The notes under the pieces: model-generated
The model's database searches: none
The model's input: the letters and a program-made list of their open reading frames with translations, nothing else
What the model was told of the DNA's origin: nothing
Shown: piece after piece, positions 22,054-32,927 of the stretch
How positions within the stretch are numbered: position 1 is the stretch's first letter
How the letters are laid out: every line of letters starts with the position of its first letter
Assembly: GCA_024529925.1 (NCBI GenBank)
Contig: JAFEUB010000727.1
Coordinates: 649,501-713,500 of the forward strand
Reading direction: 5' to 3'
Source of the DNA: Ophthalmolycus amberensis
Lineage: Eukaryota; Chordata; Actinopteri; Perciformes; Zoarcidae
DNA: 64,000 bases
Translations under genes and position numbers: made by a program

Positions 22054-22351
22054 AAAGACTGGGTCCCGCTGTGTTACTCAGGCTGCACTACAGCGTCTAT
22101 TCACAGGCGCGATCCCACTACTGAGCGGCACGGGGGCTTTGACCTGCTCCGTCCCCGACCTGGGCCGGTGCACCCCTCCTTAGACCACCTGGTGGTCCCG
22201 GGCTCCCCCAGGACCACCATACCGATACCGAACTTAGTGCGGACACCCGATCTTCACAGTCCGCTGCAGCTCAGAGCTCCTGAGCTCAAACGATCCTCCA
22301 GCCTCAGCCTCCCGGTAACTGGGATTACAGGCGCGCGCCACCGCACCCGGC
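22054..22351 (-). ncRNA. 7SL RNA (signal recognition particle RNA), copy 1
   Basis: The minus strand reads GCCGGGTGCGGTGGCGCGCG at its 5' end, TGTAATCCCAG and GGAGGCTGAGGCTGGAGGAT in the Alu domain, GTCCGCACTAAGTTCGG, then helix 8 with CCCAGGTCGGGGACGGAGCA, GTGGGATCGCGCCTGTGAAT, and ends GGGACCCAGTCTTT. This is the full order of vertebrate 7SL RNA, at 298 nt against about 300 in mammals. The RNA scaffolds the SRP and halts and targets nascent secretory proteins to the ER. The helix 8 tetraloop is GGGA instead of the usual GAAA; it still fits GNRA. RNA polymerase III transcription is expected. No poly-A tail follows, and the upstream promoter is present, so it is unlikely to be a retro-pseudogene. 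Confidence 0.95.
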
Positions 22352-22393
22352 GAGAGAGTTATTAATTCAGAAAGATTTGGTCTTTTACAAACA

Positions 22394-22401
22394 TGACGTC
22401 A
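22394..22401 (-). promoter_or_regulatory. ATF/CREB site upstream of 7SL copy 1
   Basis: A perfect TGACGTCA palindrome 43-50 bases upstream of the 7SL 5' end. Vertebrate 7SL genes are known to need an ATF/CREB-type site at about this position. The partner copy has it at the same spacing (57972-57979). Confidence 0.85.
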
Positions 22402-22456
22402 TCAGGATGATCAAGCGGAATCCAGTGATGAAAACAAAAGCTGCAGCTGCAACGTT

Positions 22457-25266
22457 GAAGGCTGATCAGCATCTGTACAATTGACCTAAAACCTTATTTG
22501 AATAAAGATCAATACTTTATCTCATATCTTTAAACATCTGTGTGCTCAGTATGAGTTTATATCATCCACAGTCATGCACAGTTGATATTTTTCATAATGT
22601 CAGCAGATTGCATCATACAATAACTTATATTCACAATCTGTGATTCACATATAAAGAAGTTAGTCTTGTTCTGACTCTTAACAACAAGACAGTATATCGA
22701 GCTGAGTAGCTATTTAAACCATAAATGTAGTTATATTTACCTGTTTCTTTGTTAATTATCTCGGTTATTGATACAGATGTATTGAATGCTGATTATTTCA
22801 TCTGATATTTGATGTTTATGGTTCATTTGCAGCCTAGTTGTATACATCATGTGTTTAGTTGTTATCTTTATGTCATTTAAGAACTAAACATACATGAAAG
22901 AGTGAGCATGTGTTGATCACGAGGCAATAAATAAAGACAGTTGAAGAATAAAGAGATGTTTGGTTTATTCTTATTAAACTTTATACATAATTTAACTACC
23001 TCATTGATTTATTCGTCACACTTAAATCCTGATTTAAATGGTTCAACAGAAGAGGTCAAAGGGTCAAAGATGAGAAGATATAATGTTGGTCAAATGCATG
23101 CGGTCCAAATAAAATGACTTCACTTTTATTGCCATTGGGATACAGAAAGTTTGACTCCAGAACTTTTTCAATTTTGTTCCTAATCTCACAAGACACGAGC
23201 AAAACCCAGATGAGTTGGTTCTCTTCTCTTCTGCCACCATGTTAACTGTCTTGTGACCCTCAGATTGATCTCTGGAGCTCTAAGGGGACGCACACCGGCA
23301 GATGTGTTACTATTTGGAAAACAGTCCACCTTAAGTTATCACTGATGGAGTTCATTTTAGTTCCACCTCGAGGGCAGATTTTAGGTCAGCTTCTCGAATG
23401 CACAGAGGGCCCACAGAATTAGAAAACAAATATCTTAAAGAGAAACCCATTGTTAAACCTTCAATTCTTATTATAGGGAAGGGGATCCCTCGTTACTTGG
23501 CCAGAGAGTGATGTCTGTCCACAGACCTGCTGGATGCATCAGTGGCTGCAGACTGGTGTGAACAAGAGGGGGGCTCATTGACACGAGTGTCACACTTTGG
23601 CAGCAACCCGTTTCACAGAGCACAGGACCAGGAAGCTGCAGAGAGGGAGTTTGTTCTGCAGAGCCCAGATGTGAGTGTACTGCTGGTCAATCATCTGCAA
23701 CAACTTTTTAAAGATGGACTCAAGCACTTGATTGATGTTACAAGAAGACATTGTCAGCACTGATGTTTTCATTGTATTTGATCTCTTCCATCTAGTAAAG
23801 AGGTGAAATATAGAATGTGAAATGAACACATTCAGTGTGATTACATTCCTGTATTTGACTTGTACTGAGGATGGATTCAGTCCCTTCTCCGACCACGGAA
23901 GCGTCACTGATGACAATCATCTTTGGACAGAAGAGTGGTGTGTTTAGGAACAACTCTTGCAAACCAAAGCTGTGATGATTGAAATCATGTGAGCAGATTA
24001 ACTGCAGACGGAAGAATCAGAAGGATTGAGATACAGCAATACAAGTCAGATACAGGAATGTAATCACAATGCAACAATGATTCTGAAGGCTTCTGCTTTT
24101 AGGGAAGTGTTTAACTTGTGCTTGACATACAGAGTTAGAGAATACCAACGATTGTCTTTCTGTGCTCATCTAGACGTGTGCGGATGTCACTGGATCAGAT
24201 AGAAGTAAATGTGAGCTGCTGCTCTCAGCTGAGGAAGGTCATGACCTGCTGATGTAAATGTGTTAGTGACCAACATGTAACCAGGCCAATGGCCCTGTTG
24301 CTCAGTTTTACAGGAACAGCAAACTAGCCCAATTCATATATTGTTAATTATATAATCAGAGTGTGTACACATACAATAAATATGACTTCTCTAAATGTAC
24401 ATGCACAGAGATAGACATACGGCTACAAACAGGTAACAGCGCTAAACAACAATCATTTGACTGCTTTCAGTAGCTGTGCTCTCCTTGTTTCAGTCTTATA
24501 CAATAACTCATATAGTCAACTCCTACAACTGTGTTCACACACAAGCACAGTGCGAAATCATTCTGCAGACCAAAGGGCTTTCATTATGATGACAGGATCT
24601 GTTCAGAGGTGCTGAGACGCTGACAGCAGAGTAACAACAGAACAGGTTCTAGGTTATTGATACAGATGTATTTAATGAAGGATATTTCATCTAGTATTTG
24701 ATGTTCATGGTTCATTTGCAATCTAGTTGTAAACGTCGTGTATTTGCTTGTTATTTGTATGTCATGAAGAGTGAGCATGTGTAGCTCATGAAGCAATAAA
24801 TAATGACAATTTAAAAATAAACAGACATTTGGTTCATTCGTATTAAACACTAAGCATCATTTACCTCATTGATTCATTTGTCACACTTAAAATCCTGATT
24901 TGAATGGTTCAACAGAAGAGGTCAAAGGGCCGAGATGAGAAGATCCTGTGGTCCAAATAAAATGACTTCAGTTTTATTGCCATTGAGATACAGAAAGTTT
25001 GACTCTAGAATATTCTCAATGTTTTCCTAATCTCACAAGACAAGAGCAACAAATAGTTGAATTGCTTCTCTTTTGTTCTTTGCCACCATGTTACACGTCT
25101 TGTGACCCTCAGATTGATCTCTGGAGCTTCTTCAAACGGCAGTCGAGGTCTGTAAAGAAGCGTTCCTGATGAATCGTCTCGAGTGTTTGCACGCGGCGGG
25201 GCGTCCTTGAGGTGTTTTGTCGAGCTGCCCGGCGATTGGAAATGATTTTGCCGTCTGGTTTCACAG
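22457..25266. repeat. Repeat-rich interval, no gene recognised
   Basis: Contains repeated and inverted fragments of the TRIM upstream flank: 22715-22980 (inverted copy of 1620-1905), 24350-24650 (direct copy of 1245-1545) and 24640-24850 (inverted copy of 1620-1905). A further tandem pair is 22970-23285 and 24840-25125, both including CTCAGATTGATCTCTGGAGC. No upstream tubulin-tyrosine ligase exons were found here. Confidence 0.7.
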
Positions 25267-26054
25267 CAGCTGTCTGACATGTATTGAGCCGACAATCAGC
25301 ACCAAGCACCTGTCCCACCAGAGCTTCCAACTCTTCGCATTTGATTTCATGGTGGACGAGAGCTTCAAAGTGTGGCTCGTTGAGATCGACGGAGCTCCGG
25401 CCTGTGCGCAGTCAGTACCATTCAGCTGATCGTTTGTGTTCAAAATGTTTCTTTTACTTCTATGTGTTGCTGTTTTTTCCCCCCGTCCAGGAATCTTACA
25501 GCCTTGTTCTCTGTCTCCTCTTCACATCTATACCTGCAGTCTGCATTTAGACTTCTCTTGGCCTCCGTTTACAATATGGAGAAAACAAGCTTTGAATCCA
25601 TTTCCCTTGTTGTGTAAAAAATGTGTGTATGTTTGTTGTTTTTCTTCCTTGGAGGGTCAGAGTCAGAAATAGGAAAGCTTTGAAAGCATTATCATCATTT
25701 CAAAGATAAACAGTGGAATTTTGCTCCTTACTGAACTTTTATTTTTGGAACTTTGACTCGTCGGTGAACTTGACGCTATTCAATGCAAACATGCCGTGAC
25801 AGTTATTTCCCTCTGCTAGATATTAAATCAGTCAACCTTCCCCCTCCAGGAAACTGTATCCGGAGCTATGTCAAGGCATCGTGGATGTGGCCGTTTCCAG
25901 TGTCTTGGCCCTGAACAGCGGCGGTGACTCCTCATCTGCATCCTCATCCCCTTATTCTTCCTCCCCGTCCTCCACCTCCATCTTCACCACCAACTCCTGC
26001 TCCTCCCCCAAACGGAGAGGGCCTCTCCACGTGGGCCCTTTCACTCGACTGTAA
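25267..26054 (+). CDS. ttl: Tubulin-tyrosine ligase, last two exons
   Basis: Exon 25267-25410 (TTTCACAG acceptor, GTCAGT donor) encodes SCLTCIEPTISTKHLSHQSF, then QLFAFDFMVDESFKVWLVEI and DGAPACA. Exon 25850-26054 (CCCTCCAG acceptor) continues in frame with QKLYPELCQGIVDVAVSSV and a serine-rich tail ending GPFTRL and TAA. This is the C-terminal end of the ATP-grasp ligase TTL, which re-adds tyrosine to detyrosinated alpha-tubulin in the cytosol. The usual EVNG metal/ATP-site motif reads EIDG here (Asn to Asp). The tail is longer and more serine-rich than the mammalian one. The remaining N-terminal exons were not found upstream in the window, so this may be a partial duplicate or a gene whose other exons lie far away. 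GTAAGC overlaps the stop and could alternatively be a donor. Confidence 0.85.
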
Positions 26055-28269
26055 GCACACGGCAATCCTCCCCCTTCGTCTGCTCCGTACGGCTTCTTCA
26101 CGCTCCGTCCTCACTCCTGAACTCGACCTGAGAAGTAGCACGTGGCGGCGAGCGTGGAGAGGGAAGTCACCGAGCTGCAGAGAGGATCTCTGCTCTCCTG
26201 ATACCAATGCTACGAATGTGAAGACGGCGATGAGCGGATTCGGGGAGTTTCTGAATTGAGGACGGACGTCCTTCCATCTCGGTCCCACCACCAGACTGTA
26301 GTGCCTTACATTTCCAGCCACGCTCCCTTACAAAGACTGCCAGTTAGCTGCTCTGTTGCTGTGAGTCCTACTTGTTCTATAAGCCTTTGCACTGTTGCCC
26401 AGTGAAGTCGATGCGGTCACGATCAGTCCACAAGAATGAACTTAAAACTAGACACTTGGCATTTCACATCTTAGTGAATTTGTGTAGTTCTGAATGCTAT
26501 TTCTCTCATCAGACATAGTTTTTATATTGCAGCTTGTCTGCAGCTATCTGAAGCCCTTAGTTTCATTCAGGAATGTGAGCAGCGATCAATAGTTTCAACT
26601 TAAAAAGACTAAAATACGAACCCAACTGTCTGAGCTGAACAATCAAGCTGTCAAGCTCAACATTCCTCTCAACATAACCGCATGGACGCAACATTATATT
26701 CACATTCAGGGCAGCTGGGTGATGTAACTGAACAGGGAGACCGTCCTTCATCTAAAGCAGGTTTAAGTCCGTCCTAACGAGTGTCCCTGACCTCTGACCC
26801 CCCCTACGGCAGAGAGGAAAGACAAAAGAGAACTCCCATGAAGTGTTTGTTCTCAACAAACTCCCTCCAACACATAGTCCAGCTGAAGATGTTTCTTTAG
26901 AGTTGTCATGTGAAGAGAGCATGTTTGTGTGAAAGCATGTCGTAGAACGCGTCCTCATTCAGGCCCCCGCATCAGCACCCTTTAGCCCAGTTTGTAAAAA
27001 GAGCTGCCCTGAGGTCTGTTTTATTTCTGCTGTATGAAGAGCTCGACTGTCATCGTGAGGTGTTGGTAATAAGTGTCTGGATTATGGTTTCTTTGAACCG
27101 TCGTCATGAAAGTAGAGTAGCTTGTAGGAAGAGTGTTAAAGAGCCCAAACCGACAGGACGCAAGAACATACGAAGCTACTTCATGCTTTCTACACCGGTC
27201 TTCTTCAACATACTGCTTCAGATGTGTTGTTACCAAAGAGACGGTTCTTCATCCCATCAATGCCTCTTCTTCACTTACTGTAGTGTTCGATCAAGTCTTT
27301 CTACACTTGTTTTTATTATTATTATGTTATGATTCCTTTACTTTTCTTTGGATGTATCTCTTTGTAAATAGATGAGACATTAGATGTGTAACTGTCCAAG
27401 ATGACTTCAGACATGAAACTTTAAATTAGCTGAACATTTGTGACAGCTGCACTTTGGGGAAGTGGATTTAACTGTTTAACTCCAGGCGCTCATTTTGAAC
27501 AGAATAAGTCAATCCAGCACTTTTAGTTGGCGCGTCTGTCGTCATGGTAGAGTCCCTGCTGTTCCTCTCTTCTATCCTCAATTCAAACGTGTCGAGGCTT
27601 CACTTCCCATGTTGCGAGTGCCATCCGTTAAGGGACACCATCAGAGCATTTATTTATGTTTTTAAACGTGTCTTTTTTGTGTTTACAAGCTGACTCTTGT
27701 GAAATACAGGATATGTCAGAGAGATGGAGCAGTTACAGAGCAGGTAACACTGTCCAGAGATGTGGATATTATGGGATTAATCCCAGTGAGTAATGGCATA
27801 TGATGAATCCCTTCCTGTGATGTATTGCAGAGCCCTGATGTAGCTCAAATTATGAAAGTTTGGGAAAATATCAATGTTAGCAGAAAATTGGTATTTATGT
27901 GATGAATATGTTGGCAAATGCGTCACCAGTGTTTGCTGATTTATTTTAACTATCAGAAGCAAACTGTCAGTATTTGTTTTAATCACATTTTGAAGGGAAA
28001 TGTCTTTTCATCAAAGGGAAAGTTGCCTTATTGGGAATTGCATTTTGATAAAAAGAAGCAATGAACCTCCAGCGTTCTAATGCACCTTCATCTGTTTGTG
28101 TTTAAGAGATTTCTCCTCCTTCATTATGCGACCTCTTGAATTCAATGATGTCATTTTCTCAATTTATAATGTTTTCCTCATATTTCTCCTGGATTTCCTC
28201 ATCTTTACCAAAGATTATATTCCTGCTGTATTTTCAGTGTCAAACTATGTTTTGTAGTTGCTGTAATCT
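26055..28269. other. Probable ttl 3' region and intergenic sequence
   Basis: AT-rich sequence without recognised domains. The first part may be 3' untranslated sequence of ttl. No RNA gene or transposon with clear ends was seen. Confidence 0.5.
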
Positions 28270-30190
28270 GGACTTTAGGTTCAGGTTACTTTTATTTGTA
28301 CCCGTAGGTAGACTTGGTTTGCAAATGAGAGAGAGGCATCCATCTCGACAGACATTACAAACAGCACAGACAACAAGACAAACATGATGAAAGTACACAA
28401 GGCTAAAAATCAGTCAATCAATAAGAAAAATAAATAAGTACACACACGTTTCTATGGCATCTGTGCACTATGCTATGATTTGTTCACCTGCGTGATGGCT
28501 GCTGGAACAAAGCTGTTTTTATACCGCTTTGTTCTGCACCGTGGGACCATATACCTCCGTTTAGAAGGAAGAAGCTGAAATTCCCTGTGCAAAGGGTGGG
28601 AGTCGTCCTTTAAAATGGAGCCGGTGATCCGTTGCACCTGTCTGGTGTACAAGGACTCTGGGCCAAGCTGTGACTCCCCAATCAGCCTACTAGACCATTT
28701 CACAATTTGATACAGAGAGTTCCTGTTCTTTAAAGAGATGTTTCCAAACCATGACACCAAAGAAAAGGATCAAATGGATTCAATAAAAGCACGATAAAAT
28801 AAGGTCATCATGGTTTTGTCAATGTGAAAATAGGATAGTTTCCTCAAACAAAACAAACGTTGGTGCCCCTTTTTGCACACAGCTACACAGTTTGCTTCAA
28901 AGTTCAGTTTTGAGTCGATCATTGTCCCAAGATATTTGTAAGACTCAACACAATCCACTGTCTGACCCTTAATGGATATGCCTTCATGTGTGTGGGCTCG
29001 TCTTCTAAAATCAACTGTCATGTCTTTGGTTTTAGAGATGTTCAGTTGAAGATAGGACTCATCACACCACTTCACAAAGTCGTCGATGACCTGGCCGTGG
29101 CTGGTCTCATTGTCCTGGAGCCGACTAACAATAACAGAGTCATCTGCATACTTTAAAATGGTCCTATTTTCATACCTGCTCTGACACATATTTGTGTAGA
29201 GGATGAATAATAGTGGCGAAAGCACACATCCTTGTGGGGAGCCAGTGGAGGAGCAGACTTGGTCAGACAGAATTCCATTGACTCTCACTCTTTGTGTCCT
29301 ATTAGTTAAAAAGTTAAGAATCCAGCCGACGAGATTATGACTTAAGTCAAATTGTTCTAAAAGCCTACTGGTTAAAATATGGGGTTGAATTGTGTTAAAA
29401 GCAGATGAGAAATCAACAAATAAAAGTCTGACATGAGATCCATTCCCCTCCAGGTGTTTAAAAAGTAGATTAAACAAAGTGACTGTGGCGTCTTCTACTC
29501 CTCTGTGTGGCCTGTAAGCAAACTGCATGGGATCAAGATTTATTAAAAATGTAGTGGAATACAGGACTCAGTTCTTTTACACAAGATTTAAGTAAACGAC
29601 CACAGATGTTGTCGGGTCCATGACTCTTATTTACTCTCGTCTTAAGGAAGGCCTTCTCCACATCCTTTTGGTCTATGTCAAAGTGCTGGTTGTCTTTCAG
29701 TTTGTAATTTAGTTCCTGAATTTCATTACCAAAACCAAAGGTATCAAAACGAATATAAAAACGATTGAGGGCATTAGCAAACTCAGTATCTAAATTAAAG
29801 CCATCCAAAGTGACATATTGCTGTTCTTTGAATTCCCGAGGCCTGCTATAGTTTTCATGCTAGACCAGGCTGAGCCAAGGTTGTTTGCAGCCATCTTCTT
29901 CTCTAGTTCATTTTTATATTTCTGTTTTGCTTTTAAAATTTCTATTTTCAGCTCTTTGGTAGCTATATGCAGATCAGAGGCTACTCCCTGTTTAAAAATG
30001 AGTTTCTTTTTCTGTATGCTGGACTTAACAGATTTGGTCACCCATGGTTTGTTATTCGGGTAAATTTTAACTCGCTTACAAGGAATGATCATGTCCCTGC
30101 AAAAGGTAGCATATGAGCATGTTACATCAACAAGTTCATCCAAATCATCACCACAACACTGTAAACATGTCCCAGTCAGTGCAGTCATAA
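28270..30190 (-). mobile_element. LINE remnant 3 (CR1/L2-like)
   Basis: The minus strand encodes, from 30188 downward: a pre-RT linker (KQKYKNELEKKMAANNLGSA), NKSHGPDNICGRLLKSCVKE, then MQFAYRPHRGVEDATVTLF, LFVDFSSAFNTIQPHIL, TGSPQGCVLSPLLFIL, catalytic YADD (LKYADDSVIV), YKYLGTMIDSKLNFE and the C-terminal region to 28473. The central 252-residue stretch (28770-29528) is uninterrupted; frame breaks lie near 28765, 29530 and 29800. Endonuclease is missing. It is less decayed than remnants 1 and 2. Confidence 0.9.
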
Positions 30191-32029
30191 CATTCCTGCA
30201 GGCAGAGCACAGATTCTTCTGTCCAGTCTTTTATGTCCTTTGTCTGTGCTTTCTGTCTCTTTAACACCGTTTTATATATGGGCAGTAGATGCACACAGTT
30301 ATGATCCGCAGAGCCCAGTGGGGGTAGTGGGAGTGATTTATAAGCGTTCTTTACTGACCCATAATGTAGCAGAAGGGAGCATTACTATTCGCAGGGCCTC
30401 GGTGTCCCTTTAATTACCAGGCCAATCACGGTGGGCGGGCATTGCATAAATGCGCCGGGGATCCCCTTTGCTCCCTCCTGACGTCAAACGCGTGTCCCGC
30501 TTCCGGTTTGCCGGACATCCGCCGCTGTGCAGGTATGCAGGAATGCAGCAGCATTGTTTCTCCCGGTCATACTGGTCTGGCGTTATATTGGCTTTCATTC
30601 TTTTTTAGACTATCTCTGGGGCTCCCCTCGTCCTGCACAGGTGATTCACCTGCGGAGCTGTCGGTGAGTCTCGATTGGGTCCTGATTTAAATATACTCTA
30701 GTGTTCTGCTAGTGACCGTGTTTTGCTTGTCTAGCTGCCGGTAGCTACGCTACATGCCCTCCTCCCCCCTTCTGGAGCCGACGCACATTGCCTGATCGGT
30801 AAGGTGATTTTATTCTGTTAGTTTATATACTGTGTTAATTATCCTTTTATTAATTCTATGCTATCCCGTATTACAGGGGACTTTTGGTTGGGTTCAAGCG
30901 GAACGCCGCCAGAGCTGCGGCTCCAGCTGACTCTGCATAAATTAAGGACGCTGCTGTTTTGTTTTCCGGTGTTTTGCCTACGGCCTTTGCGTAACTAACG
31001 GCTTTGGCCTACGTGGTTCATGTACGCTGACCTGCGCTGTGTCGCCCACAGGGTCTGACGCTGCTGTTGTCAGCAGCACCCTGGTTTTAATGAAAACAAC
31101 CCTTGTTTTAGCCTGAGCCATTCATTTTGTATATTCTGACCAAGGGATGTGAAGGCCCACTCTGGCTTTTAGTTTGTATAAATTGGGTTACTGATCACCC
31201 CCCTGGTTGATCAGCCAACCCGAGCTATTTTTGTTATTTTTTCCTTTGTTTATTTTTGTTTCATTTCCTTTCCTGAGAACCAGAGCCTTTTTGTAATTGT
31301 TTTATTTGTCCCTGTAGGAGCTGCTAAGCCAAGGTGGTGGGGTTGGTGCTTCCAGGTGGCGGTGTCTCCCTTTGTGTGCTGTGTCATTTGGCGTGCCCCG
31401 GGTTGAGACCCTCACGTGTGGTTGTGTGTGTGAGTGTTATGTACACGGGTGATCGGGGTGCCTCCTCTTTCGGGATCCTCACCTGCACTGGTCCACCTCG
31501 CCACTGGTAAGCCTCAGTCCTCTTTTTAAATGTATAACGGCTCTTTTAGGATTTCGTGTATAAACTGTAAACGGTGCATTTTTTAGTAGAATAAAGATCA
31601 TTTTGTATTGGAACCACGTCTCCTGCTCATTTGTATAATGAATCTGAGTGTCTTTGAGAACCTGATACAGATCAGGGGAAAAGTGAATCTTTAGGTGCAA
31701 CTCCTAGGGTGGCGTTGTTGTGCTCTCTAAAAACAAGTCGTCCACATCTCGCCACATTTGGCGTGTTGGCAGGGTGTACTTTTGAAAGCAGAGACGTGGG
31801 TTCCATTTTTTTCTTTGTTTCCTTGAGTCAATGTTATTTGGTGTATTGTGTGTTTAATTGTGTATTTTTTATTTATTGGTGAAAGCAAAACAGCAGCTGG
31901 TTCTTTGGGTTTCTGAATGTAGCAGGTTCTGGAAAGGTGTTCGGCTAGCCTATTTTAGTTTTTTTTTCCTTCCCTTCAGTGCTATTCCACCCCAGTATAG
32001 AGTCCTCCTTCCCTGACCAATTTGTAGTG
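30191..32029. other. Probable leader or LTR sequence upstream of gag
   Basis: GC-rich, CpG-bearing sequence with a TTATATTGG box near 30583. GCCACATTTGGCGTGTTGGCAG (31748-31769) resembles the junction of an LTR end and a primer-binding site. A polypyrimidine tract with CCTTCAG at about 31979 resembles a splice acceptor. No second LTR is visible, so LTR limits are not defined. Confidence 0.35.
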
Positions 32030-32866
32030 ATGGCGGAAGATCTGCAAGAGTTGAGGGACTTAATTGCCCAGTTGACAGCAGATAATGTGAGACTACGCCA
32101 GGAACAGGCTTCCACCCTCCCTGGCTCTAGTGCTATGCTCTCTACTTCTGTGCCACCTACTGCTCCTGTCACTACCAGTGCCCCTGTCACAGAGAGGCTA
32201 GTGTTCATGCCCCGAGACAGGAAATGCCCTATGTTTAGAGGACGGTCAGGTATAGGGTTGAATGAGTGGATTGAGGAGGTGCACGCATGTATGAGGGCAC
32301 GAAGGTTATCTAATTCCGATCAGGCATTCTTTTTATTTGATCACTTAGAAGGAGAGGCACGGGAGGAAATAAAATTTCGCTCTAGTGCAGAACGAGGGGA
32401 TCCAGACCAAATAATTGCTGCGTTACAGGAGGTGTACGGGTGTTTCGAGTCATATGTGGCCTTACAGGAGGCCTTCTTTTCTAGAAGACAACAAGATGGC
32501 GAGACCCTACAGGAGTTCTCCCTCGCCTTGATGAGCAGTATGGAGGCTGTAAAACAGCGCGCGCCTAGCAAGATGCTAAATGCTGAAGTGTTGTTGCGAG
32601 ACCAATTTGTGGAGCACGTTCTAGATGGTGCACTCCGCCGTGGCTTAAAACAGTTTGTCCGTGGGAAGCCGACCGCAACTTTGCTTGACGTCAGGGGGGA
32701 GGCAATTAGGTGGGAACAGGAGGGTTTGCCAGGTAGCATGAGAGGCCGAAGTCACTCTGTTCCCTCTGTCCTTGGTACACAGTACGGCGTTCATGGTGGT
32801 TCCCCGGGGATGGTTAAGCAAATGTCCAAATACAACAATGTGAAAAGGGTCCCCAGCTGGGACTGA
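32030..32866 (+). CDS. Ty3/Gypsy Gag-like protein (capsid region), 278 residues
   Basis: The ATG at 32030 was chosen because it starts MAEDLQELRDLIAQL, a coiled-coil-like N-terminus typical of this gag family. The capsid-type core follows (RDRKCPMFRGRSGIGLNEWI, then QAFFLFDHLEGEAREEI, LQEVYGCFESYVALQEAFF and RDQFVEHVLDGALRRGLKQF). The frame is intact to a stop at 32866. No CCHC zinc knuckle is present and no protease or reverse transcriptase follows: the DNA changes at about 32928 to a duplicated block. It is probably a truncated retrotransposon; a captured host gene is possible because the frame is open. Gag proteins package element RNA into particles. Confidence 0.85.
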   Translation: MAEDLQELRDLIAQLTADNVRLRQEQASTLPGSSAMLSTSVPPTAPVTTSAPVTERLVFMPRDRKCPMFRGRSGIGLNEWIEEVHACMRARRLSNSDQAFFLFDHLEGEAREEIKFRSSAERGDPDQIIAALQEVYGCFESYVALQEAFFSRRQQDGETLQEFSLALMSSMEAVKQRAPSKMLNAEVLLRDQFVEHVLDGALRRGLKQFVRGKPTATLLDVRGEAIRWEQEGLPGSMRGRSHSVPSVLGTQYGVHGGSPGMVKQMSKYNNVKRVPSWD

Positions 32867-32927
32867 CATGTTGTTATATATGATGTCAACGTGTGAGCAG
32901 CATTTTGACTGCATTAACTGCTCAAGG

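Larger units (their letters stand above)
21437..22456. repeat. Duplicated block carrying a 7SL gene (copy 1; partner 57016-58035)
   Basis: About 1.02 kb, near-identical to 57016-58035 apart from a few substitutions and single-base indels. Similarity starts at ACCAACATTTTGGAAAATG and stops after GCAGCTGCAACGTTG. The block contains the whole 7SL RNA gene and its upstream promoter. Confidence 0.95.

Noticed and set aside
22054..22351. Alu-type SINE as the identity of the 7SL-like sequence
   Set aside because: The S domain, which Alu elements lack, is complete, and there is no A-rich tail or target-site duplication.
23590..23916. Minus-strand 108-codon frame (NINQVLESIFKKLLQMIDQQ)
   Set aside because: Somewhat protein-like but unrecognised, single copy, without convincing splice sites; not enough to call a gene.
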